Below are positions 8,685 to 13,950 of a stretch of DNA of 18,487 bases, one piece after another. The DNA comes from Alphaproteobacteria bacterium CG11_big_fil_rev_8_21_14_0_20_44_7 (GTDB lineage Bacteria > Pseudomonadota > Alphaproteobacteria > Rickettsiales > 21-14-0-20-44-7), in the NCBI GenBank assembly GCA_002787615.1, contig PCXJ01000117.1:13242-31728 (forward strand). The letters are read 5' to 3'. The stretch's first letter is position 1. Every line of letters begins with the position of its first letter. The notes under the pieces are model-generated. The model did no database searches. It saw only the letters and a program-made list of their open reading frames with translations, and had not been told where the DNA came from. Made by a program: the position numbers and the translations under genes.

Positions 8685-8876
8685 ATGAGCTCAAAAAGCA
8701 ACAGTCACGAAGGATTCATAATTGAGTTTTATCAGCTAGGAAATGCGTTGAAGGTCAGCGCGATTGATCCCAAAACCTTCCGTGAAGTCTCGATTGTAGG
8801 CGATCCTAAGGCTTCGCAAGAAGAGATGATTAAAGTTGCAGTCAAGAAATTGCAGTATGTCCTCGCTAAGGAATAA
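8685..8876 (+). CDS. Small conserved alphaproteobacterial protein (DUF6898-like)
   Basis: 63-residue cytosolic protein without signal peptide or membrane segment. After a serine-rich start comes a compact segment: EFYQLGNALKVSAIDP, then REVSIVGDP and KKLQYVLAKE at the C-terminus. This pattern matches, from memory, a short family of unknown function common in alphaproteobacteria (DUF6898); a profile search was not possible. The gene begins 12 bases after the transporter gene with GGGG a few bases before the ATG, so it likely closes the aroK-aroB-transporter operon. Real coding is supported by operon position, the recognisable core and the ribosome binding site. No function can be assigned. Confidence 0.75.
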   Translation: MSSKSNSHEGFIIEFYQLGNALKVSAIDPKTFREVSIVGDPKASQEEMIKVAVKKLQYVLAKE

Positions 8877-8877
8877 C

Positions 8878-8905
8878 TTGACTTAGATGTGCAATATAAT
8901 ATCGT
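8878..8905 (+). promoter_or_regulatory. Possible promoter of the phasin gene
   Basis: TTGACT (8878-8883, five of six to consensus) is followed after 16 bases by TATCGT (8900-8905, four of six). A better-looking TATAAT at 8895-8900 is only 11 bases from TTGACT, so it cannot pair with it in the usual way. Either arrangement would give the phasin its own transcript separate from the upstream operon. The gene also has a strong ribosome binding site, AGGAGA at 8934-8939, five bases before its ATG, the clearest such site in the window. Confidence 0.4.
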
Positions 8906-8944
8906 TGTGCAACGCAATAAATATATCAAATTCAGGAGAATATA

Positions 8945-9988
8945 ATGCCTATAACCGCAGATAAAAATTCCAGTAATTCCGCTAATAACTCAACTAATAA
9001 GAATCAGCCGAATAGTGCTAAGCCTAATGATGCTCAGGCTAAAGCTAAAATAGCGTCCGGTGCAAATAAAGTAACACCGATTACTGCGGCTCAGAAGCCA
9101 GCAGAAAAAGCGAAGCCAGCAAAGAAAAAGAAGGCAGTCAAAAAAACGGCAGCAACCCCGCAAGTAAAGCAAGCTGAAAAACCTGCTGCGAAAGCGGCTA
9201 ATAATGCTCAGAAAAAGGCTGCAAAAAAAATTGTAAAGAAAGCTAAGAAACTTGCCAAAAAAACAGCGGTGAAAAAGCCGGCGCTGAAGCCAGCTAACAA
9301 GGTAGCACCAGCAAAGAAAAAGAAAGTAGCAAAAACAGCTTCCGCGAAACCGCAAGCAAATGCGGCGGCAAATAAAGCGCAATCTGCGAAGCAATCAGCG
9401 GCAAATAAGGCAATTGACGCAACCGCAGAAAAATTAAAAATGGCTTTTGAGCAATCGTCGCAAATTACAAATCAGGCGATAAACACGGCGGTGAATACTG
9501 CGAAAAAAGCGCAAGAAACCCAGAATCGGGTTGTGAAGATTAATAAGAAAGCATCAAAGAAGATTTCGCGCAAAGTTAAAAATACAGCCAAAAAGGTCAG
9601 CGCAGCTACGGCGAAAAATGTTGCGGTGAATACCAAGGTTGCGGCAGATGTGAACCAAAATAATTCGCAGGCAGTTGCCAAGGGTTTGAAAACGGCAACA
9701 TCAAATTGGCAAAGAACCGGTCAGGAGTTAGCAAGCTTTGCCGGACGTAATTTTGAGCAAAATGCAGAGGCGGCACGTCAGGCTTTAGCGGCGAGGGATA
9801 TCAATGATTTCTTCCGAATTCAGAATGATTTATTCAAACAGAATATGGAATCTTGTTATGAATATTCACGCAATTTTTCAAAAATTTGTTCGCAGGCAAG
9901 TGCGGAAATTTTGCAGCCTTTGAGTCAGAATATTCAAGAAAACTCAAAGAAAATTTCTGATATCGTCCGCAAAAATTTTGCTAAATAG
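8945..9988 (+). CDS. Phasin-family protein with N-terminal histone-H1-like domain
   Basis: 347 residues with three parts. Residues 1-43 are Ser/Asn-rich and polar. Residues 44-150 are a Lys/Ala/Pro low-complexity segment resembling histone H1, AlgP and PhaF tails (AEKAKPAKKKKAVKK, KKAAKKIVKKAKKLAKK); a second basic patch lies at about 186-225. The C-terminal 240-345 look like an amphipathic helical phasin domain (NWQRTGQELASFAGRNFEQN, ARDINDFFRIQNDLFKQNM, YSRNFSKICSQASAEILQP), as in phasin_2 proteins that coat polyhydroxyalkanoate granules. The plausible role is tethering storage granules to DNA, as PhaF and PhaM do, but with the basic domain at the N-terminus. No PHA synthase is in the window, so granules are an inference. 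It has its own promoter candidate and a strong ribosome binding site, and converges on panB. Membrane-associated or nucleoid-only roles are alternatives. Confidence 0.82.
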   Translation: MPITADKNSSNSANNSTNKNQPNSAKPNDAQAKAKIASGANKVTPITAAQKPAEKAKPAKKKKAVKKTAATPQVKQAEKPAAKAANNAQKKAAKKIVKKAKKLAKKTAVKKPALKPANKVAPAKKKKVAKTASAKPQANAAANKAQSAKQSAANKAIDATAEKLKMAFEQSSQITNQAINTAVNTAKKAQETQNRVVKINKKASKKISRKVKNTAKKVSAATAKNVAVNTKVAADVNQNNSQAVAKGLKTATSNWQRTGQELASFAGRNFEQNAEAARQALAARDINDFFRIQNDLFKQNMESCYEYSRNFSKICSQASAEILQPLSQNIQENSKKISDIVRKNFAK

Positions 9989-10003
9989 AGTGCGTTGCTG
10001 GGG

Positions 10004-10025
10004 GCTATTAGCTAATAGCAATTTT
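10004..10025 (+). terminator. Possible terminator hairpin after the phasin gene, overlapping the panB stop
   Basis: GCTATTAGCTAATAGC (10004-10019) is a perfect 16-base inverted repeat, able to form a six-base-pair stem with an AGCT tetraloop, followed on the forward strand by AATTTT. It lies 15 bases after the phasin stop and contains the stop codon of panB on the opposite strand. The T-tract is short and the stem AT-rich, so termination efficiency is doubtful. On the reverse strand no T-tract follows. Confidence 0.35.
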
Positions 10026-10806
10026 CGGACGTAGGAAATGTTTTGTTTTTAACATCCCTGGCATATTGTTTGACGGCAGCGGAGATTTCTTCGTTTAAGC
10101 TTCCAAATTTCTTGACGAATTTTGGTGATTTGCTATTTGGCGCTGCCAGACCCAGCATATCTTCGCTTACCAAAACCTGCCCATCACAATCCGGCGAAGC
10201 ACCAATCCCGATTACCGGAATTTCAAGAGCTTGAGTGATTTCTTTTGCCAATGATTCTTTCACGCCTTCAACGACAATTGAAAAGCAACCAGCATCTTGC
10301 AAAGCCCTTGCATCTTCCATAATCTTGTTTGCGGAATCCTCATCTTTACCCTGCACCTTAAACCCGCCATAAGTGTTGAATGATTGCGGTTTAAGGCCAA
10401 TATGCCCCATCACCGGAATTCCTGCATTTACCAGCAAGTGCACGCTTTCGGAGATTTCCACTCCGCCTTCCAGCTTAACTGCCTGACATCCGGTTTGCGA
10501 GATGATTTTTGCGGCATTCCGAAAGCTTTGCGCGGGAGATTCCTGATATGAACCAAAAGGCATATCAACTACGACCAAGGCGGAATTTGAACCGCGTATT
10601 ACTGCGCTACCGTGATTTATCATCATCTTGACGCTAACGGGCAGGGTAGAATCCATGCCATATAGCACCATGCCCAACGAATCCCCGACTAGAATTATAT
10701 CGACATATTCATCAATAATTGCGGCAAGCGGGTATGTGTATGCTGTGAGCACGGCAATCTTCTCTTGGCCTTTCATTGCGGTTATTTGCGGGATAGTTTT
10801 GCGCAT
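10012..10806 (-). CDS. panB: 3-methyl-2-oxobutanoate hydroxymethyltransferase
   Basis: First committed enzyme of pantothenate synthesis: transfers a hydroxymethyl group from 5,10-methylene-THF to 2-oxoisovalerate, giving ketopantoate. It has 264 residues, normal for PanB, with a TIM-barrel fold. Visible active-site positions are Asp42 in GDSLGMVLYG, Asp81 in VVVDMPFGSY, Lys111 and Glu113 in AVKLEGG and the catalytic Glu180 in VVEGV. Also intact are GHIGLKPQS (134-142) and GIGASPDCDGQ (200-210). Neither panC nor panE is adjacent. The start at 10806 matches the family N-terminus (KTIPQITAMKGQEKIAVLTAY). No Shine-Dalgarno sequence precedes it, and a TATAAT lies only eight bases upstream, so the mRNA may be leaderless. 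The assignment is firm. Confidence 0.96.
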   Translation of the reverse strand: MRKTIPQITAMKGQEKIAVLTAYTYPLAAIIDEYVDIILVGDSLGMVLYGMDSTLPVSVKMMINHGSAVIRGSNSALVVVDMPFGSYQESPAQSFRNAAKIISQTGCQAVKLEGGVEISESVHLLVNAGIPVMGHIGLKPQSFNTYGGFKVQGKDEDSANKIMEDARALQDAGCFSIVVEGVKESLAKEITQALEIPVIGIGASPDCDGQVLVSEDMLGLAAPNSKSPKFVKKFGSLNEEISAAVKQYARDVKNKTFPTSENCY

Positions 10807-10814
10807 ATAGCTTT

Positions 10815-10841
10815 ATTATAAGGTTTATCGTCTTATCACAA
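10815..10841 (-). promoter_or_regulatory. Possible panB promoter giving a leaderless transcript
   Basis: On the reverse strand TTGTGA (10841-10836) is followed after 15 bases by a perfect TATAAT (10820-10815). Only eight bases separate the -10 from the panB ATG, so transcription would begin at or next to the start codon. The 15-base spacer is short for sigma-70, and a different -35 may be used. Confidence 0.4.
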
Positions 10842-10876
10842 GTCTGTTTCAATAATATTTACGAATTGTATGAGGG

Positions 10877-12406
10877 CTATTCGGAAGAGGTTTTCGGATT
10901 ATTTGGTAGCGGGTGCTGGGCTTGTATCATCTCTTCCTTATTATCTTTAGGTAGTAATATGGTAATTTTTGTACCTTTGCCGACTTCACTATGAATTTTT
11001 AGCTCACCACGCAACAACTCGGTGAATTTCTTGGTGAGTGGCAATCCAAGCCCTGTACCTTCATATTTTCTGGATAACTCGCTATCAACCTGCCCAAATG
11101 GTGAGAGGGCTTTTGCGATATCTTTGGGCGCAATCCCGATTCCGGTATCTTCAACTTCAATTCCGATGCGCTTGTCAGATATATTTTCCCATATTGAAAC
11201 TTTTACACTACCTTCGGCAGGAGTGAATTTCACCGCATTTGAAAGTAGATTGAGAAGGATTTGCTTTAAGCGTTTAGCATCGGAGGTGATTATAATATGC
11301 TCTGAAGGTAAATCTTTTACCAAGGCAACTTGGGCACTATTTGCGCGCGGTTCTTGGGTTCTTAGGCACACCGCCACCATCTTATTGAGGTCAATTTCTT
11401 CATATTCAAGTTCCAGCTTGCCCGATTCTGCTTTTGAGTAATCAAGAATATCATTTATCAGGCTCAAAAGATGCACACCCTGCGCGTGGATATCCTTGGT
11501 ATAGCTTTGATATTGCTCATTCTGAATTGGTCCCATTACTTCATCTTTCATAATCTCGGAGAAGCCGATAATGGCGTTTAGCGGAGTGCGTAATTCGTGT
11601 GAAATATTAGCCACAAATTGTGATTTTTGTTTATTCTCGGTTTCCGCTTTTACTTTTGCGGAGGTCAATTCAACATTAGTTTCATGCTGTTTCTCAATAA
11701 TTTTCTCAGCGCGGCGTGATGTATAAATTAACAAAGTAAATAATATTCCGAATATGACTAATATAAACCCAGCGCCGATATATTGGAAATTACGCATCAC
11801 CCCAATAGCGTCGGTGACATCATAATAAATTTCAATAACACCGTCTAATTCCGGTTTCTGATTGCTCAATATACCAACATAATTTTCCGACATAATGGGG
11901 ATAAGAGTGCGAACTAATATGCCCTCCTTAATTTTCCCGCCTGCTGTATAAAATTGTGCGTCCTCAACAATCTCACTTTGCGGTTTGCCGTCTTTTATTA
12001 TGTCAAAAATATTGATACTGACATTCTCATTAAGGTTATTATCCGTGCCGGAGATATTTAATGTATTATGTGTGGTTCTGATAAAAGGTTCGCCATTTGG
12101 GGAATAGAGGTTAAAGCGGGCGATAGGGATTTCTTGTAAGAATCTGACAGTATCTTTGCCGAAATTGACGTATTCAACATATTCCGCTCTATCCTGCGAG
12201 GCGATGTCATAAATAATCTTGACGACCTCCCTATGTTCTTTCCAAACTGTGTTTGTATAAACCTTCGCAATTGAAATATTATTCGTCTGAACTTGGTTTG
12301 AAATGATATTATCCGCAGTTGTGCGGTAGTACCAGCCGATAAAGGCTGTTGCGCAAATTACCAGCACAATGCTGGACATAAAAAAGAACTTCAGATACGA
12401 AAACAT
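10877..12406 (-). CDS. Membrane sensor histidine kinase, PleC/DivJ/PdhS-like core
   Basis: 509-residue two-component sensor kinase. A membrane segment at about 5-27, a periplasmic sensor region of about 30-208 with no recognised fold, a second membrane segment at 209-229, a short coiled coil to 262, the HisKA domain with phosphoacceptor His270 in ISHELRTPLNAIIGFSEIM, and a HATPase_c domain with N box LLNLLSNAVKFT (Asn390), G1 DTGIGI (420-425) and G2 GTGLGL (450-455). All catalytic motifs are intact. The HisKA stretch after the H box (GPIQNEQYQSYTKDIH, LINDILDYSKAESGKLEL) resembles alphaproteobacterial PleC/DivJ/PdhS kinases, which act on DivK and feed the CtrA pathway. No response regulator is adjacent, so it is an orphan kinase. 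It is divergent from the TPR-pilT-pilU group. Kinase identity is certain, the PleC-like role is inference. Confidence 0.9.
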   Translation of the reverse strand: MFSYLKFFFMSSIVLVICATAFIGWYYRTTADNIISNQVQTNNISIAKVYTNTVWKEHREVVKIIYDIASQDRAEYVEYVNFGKDTVRFLQEIPIARFNLYSPNGEPFIRTTHNTLNISGTDNNLNENVSINIFDIIKDGKPQSEIVEDAQFYTAGGKIKEGILVRTLIPIMSENYVGILSNQKPELDGVIEIYYDVTDAIGVMRNFQYIGAGFILVIFGILFTLLIYTSRRAEKIIEKQHETNVELTSAKVKAETENKQKSQFVANISHELRTPLNAIIGFSEIMKDEVMGPIQNEQYQSYTKDIHAQGVHLLSLINDILDYSKAESGKLELEYEEIDLNKMVAVCLRTQEPRANSAQVALVKDLPSEHIIITSDAKRLKQILLNLLSNAVKFTPAEGSVKVSIWENISDKRIGIEVEDTGIGIAPKDIAKALSPFGQVDSELSRKYEGTGLGLPLTKKFTELLRGELKIHSEVGKGTKITILLPKDNKEEMIQAQHPLPNNPKTSSE

Positions 12407-12409
12407 AAT

Positions 12410-12421
12410 AACTAGCTAGTT
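12410..12421. repeat. Perfect 12-base palindrome just upstream of the histidine kinase start
   Basis: AACTAGCTAGTT is fully self-complementary and ends four bases before the kinase ATG, where a ribosome binding site would normally lie; no Shine-Dalgarno sequence is seen. It may be an operator or mRNA hairpin, or chance in AT-rich DNA. Confidence 0.3.
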
Positions 12422-12422
12422 G

Positions 12423-12439
12423 TATAGTCTTTTATAAAT
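12423..12439 (-). repeat. Outward-facing motif, copy 1 (towards the histidine kinase)
   Basis: Read on the reverse strand it is ATTTATAAAAGACTATA. It matches the forward-strand copy at 12536-12552 at 15 of 17 positions. The two copies point away from each other, each towards one of the divergent genes. This suggests binding sites for a shared regulator or related promoter elements. Confidence 0.4.
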
Positions 12440-12472
12440 CAATTTATTACTTCGCCAAACTACGGACTCGGC

Positions 12473-12506
12473 TTCAATCATGTATTTTTGATATACATTC
12501 AATCAT
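12473..12506. repeat. Direct repeats TTCAATCAT flanking a small dyad
   Basis: TTCAATCAT occurs at 12473-12481 and again at 12498-12506, start to start 25 bases apart. Overlapping and between them lies an inverted repeat, ATGTAT (12480-12485) and ATACAT (12493-12498), with a seven-base loop. It sits in the middle of the divergent intergenic region, so it is a candidate regulator-binding area. No known regulator is recognised. Confidence 0.3.
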
Positions 12507-12535
12507 CCTCGCCTAGATTAGCTTGCCTTAAACCA

Positions 12536-12552
12536 ATTTACAAAAGACTGTA
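12536..12552 (+). repeat. Outward-facing motif, copy 2 (towards the TPR-pilT-pilU genes)
   Basis: Sequence ATTTACAAAAGACTGTA, 15 of 17 identical to the reverse-strand copy at 12423-12439. It lies about 105 bases before the TPR-protein start, against about 16 bases for the other copy and the kinase start, so the two are not placed symmetrically relative to their genes. Confidence 0.4.
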
Positions 12553-12577
12553 ATAGGAAAATGTTACAGTTGATATA

Positions 12578-12592
12578 TTAATAAAGCGTTAT
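12578..12592. promoter_or_regulatory. Imperfect CtrA-type box upstream of the TPR gene
   Basis: TTAA-N7-TTAT, seven of eight to the alphaproteobacterial CtrA site TTAA-N7-TTAA. It lies just upstream of the putative -35 of the TPR gene. Such near matches are frequent in AT-rich DNA, so alone it is weak. It gains some weight from the perfect box 1.3 kb downstream before pilT. Confidence 0.25.
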
Positions 12593-12614
12593 CAAGCCAT
12601 AATCTGAGTAAAAT

Positions 12615-12643
12615 TTGTAGTGCTAGGAGTTTTAGGCTATAAT
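12615..12643 (+). promoter_or_regulatory. Probable promoter of the TPR-protein gene, very short leader
   Basis: TTGTAG (12615-12620), a 17-base spacer and a perfect TATAAT (12638-12643). The predicted transcription start, around 12650, is only about eight bases before the ATG at 12658. This agrees with the absence of a usable Shine-Dalgarno sequence; AGGAG at 12625-12629 lies before the -10 and is too far away. Confidence 0.45.
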
Positions 12644-12657
12644 CCTGTGTAATTATC

Positions 12658-13872
12658 ATGGGAAAGTGTAGCTACATACTAGCGTTAACATTGATTGCCG
12701 CGCCTGCGCAGGCAAGTGACGCATATTGCAGTTTGCCACATGATAATAGCGGTGCTATGAAAAGCATTCTAAGTCGCGTTACATCGGTTCTAGCTTCAAC
12801 CAATTTACCCCGTCATAGTGGCCGTGATGAACGGGTTGGCAACCTTCCGCCTCTATTTGAGGATGATGGCAATTCCCGCAAACTAGGCCCAAAAATTCGC
12901 TTGGAAGCTGCCGATGATAATGGGATGCAGGTGGTTATTGAAGGTAATCAGCAGGGTGGTGATATAGCGGGACAGGTAATTGTTGCAGAAGAATTACTGG
13001 AACAAATGATTGAAAAGAAAATTAAGGATAGTGGCGGCTATGGGGCATCTCAGGGGATGGTGTCAAAATTGCAGCTATCTCCAAAAACTTTGGGTTTATT
13101 GCGAGGCTTGCCTGCCGGAATCTCTGATCCGCAAATCCCTAAAACTCAAAAAATTGCAATAAATCGTGGTTTGTTCGAAGAAAGCTATATTGACGCAGCC
13201 GAATCGGTAGACGGGGAGGATTCTGAGGCAATTGACGCAGGAGAATCTAAGGCGAGCTTTGAAATACAGGTAAAAAACCAAAAAGTAACCGCAGCAGAAA
13301 TAGATCAGCTACAGGATAGCCTGAAAGCGCTATCAATGGGTCAATATGAAAGTGCAGTGGCGATGTATAAGGCAGTTCTTGCCAAAGATAAGAAAAATAA
13401 GGATGCCTTGTTGGGTTTAGCAACTGCATATCATAAAAGCGGGCAAAGGACGCAAGCGCGGGCAGCTTATGAGAATTTGCTGAGATATTATCCAAAATAT
13501 GAGGCCGGGCTGAATAATTTATTGGCTCTAGCCGCCGAAGAAGCTCCACTGGAGGCTTTGGCAGAGCTTGACGAATTGCAAAGAAGAAGCCCTAATCTGG
13601 CAGTAATCTATGCCCAGAAAGCCTATATATATGCTGATTTATCCGATTATGAAAAGGCGATTGAGAATTTTGCCAGAGCTTTGGAAGTTGAGCCTGATAA
13701 CGCGGATTATCAATATAATTTGGCGATAATTCTGGATCAAAACGGTCATCGTGAAGATGCGGCAAGAATTTATCAAAACCTGATCGCTCTAGGTCTGAAA
13801 GGAAAGCGTATTCCGGTTGATTTACGTGCTTTGCAGGAAAGACTTGCATATGTGAGTGCAAATCTAAATTAA
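12658..13872 (+). CDS. Exported tetratricopeptide-repeat protein upstream of pilT-pilU
   Basis: 404 residues. A short signal peptide (hydrophobic core about 6-14, likely cut after AQA at 17-19) sends it to the periplasm or beyond. Residues 20-200 are poorly conserved, charged and not recognised. From about 215 to 375 there are tetratricopeptide helices, clearest at SLKALSMGQYESAVAMYKAV, AYHKSGQRTQARAAYENLL and YEKAIENFARALEVEPDNAD, a fold used for protein-protein contacts. The start at 12658 is kept because the next Met would remove the signal peptide, although no ribosome binding site is present. Position immediately before pilT and pilU (78-base gap) suggests a pilus-related part, by analogy with TPR proteins such as PilF/PilW or MshN, but homology to those is not shown. 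Cys4 precedes the core and does not form a convincing lipobox. Coding is certain, function open. Confidence 0.8.
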   Translation: MGKCSYILALTLIAAPAQASDAYCSLPHDNSGAMKSILSRVTSVLASTNLPRHSGRDERVGNLPPLFEDDGNSRKLGPKIRLEAADDNGMQVVIEGNQQGGDIAGQVIVAEELLEQMIEKKIKDSGGYGASQGMVSKLQLSPKTLGLLRGLPAGISDPQIPKTQKIAINRGLFEESYIDAAESVDGEDSEAIDAGESKASFEIQVKNQKVTAAEIDQLQDSLKALSMGQYESAVAMYKAVLAKDKKNKDALLGLATAYHKSGQRTQARAAYENLLRYYPKYEAGLNNLLALAAEEAPLEALAELDELQRRSPNLAVIYAQKAYIYADLSDYEKAIENFARALEVEPDNADYQYNLAIILDQNGHREDAARIYQNLIALGLKGKRIPVDLRALQERLAYVSANLN

Positions 13873-13874
13873 TC

Positions 13875-13907
13875 TATCTGAGAGTTAATAGTTCTTTAAC
13901 CCAGATA
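13875..13907 (+). other. Nested inverted repeat between the TPR gene and pilT
   Basis: TATCTG (13875-13880) pairs with CAGATA (13902-13907), and inside it GTTAA (13884-13888) pairs with TTAAC (13896-13900) around a seven-base loop. It begins two bases after the TPR stop. As RNA it could be an attenuator or processing hairpin. As DNA the inner pair is simply the two halves of the TTAA-N7-TTAA box. No T-tract follows, so it is not a standard terminator. Confidence 0.35.
13885..13899. promoter_or_regulatory. Perfect CtrA-type box (TTAA-N7-TTAA) upstream of pilT-pilU
   Basis: TTAATAGTTCTTTAA, followed by C, matches the CtrA full-site pattern TTAA-N7-TTAAC exactly. CtrA is the master cell-cycle response regulator of many alphaproteobacteria and controls pilus and flagellar genes in several. 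The box ends 51 bases before the pilT ATG, where it could overlap a promoter. One such eight-base match per window of this size and composition is expected by chance, so its intergenic location upstream of pilus genes is the main argument. Confidence 0.4.
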
Positions 13908-13950
13908 TGAGAGATTTAACTTACATAATATAAATGGCAGGCAATTCCAT

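Noticed and set aside
9050..9420. Lys/Ala-rich repeats in the phasin gene as a possible CRISPR-like or tandem array
   Set aside because: The repetition is at the amino-acid level with varying codons and no fixed unit length, as expected for a coding low-complexity segment.
12407..12657. A tRNA, small RNA gene or short coding gene in the largest intergenic region
   Set aside because: No cloverleaf, no strong hairpin with a T-tract and no start followed by more than a few codons with a ribosome binding site; only the small repeats and promoter elements listed are supported.
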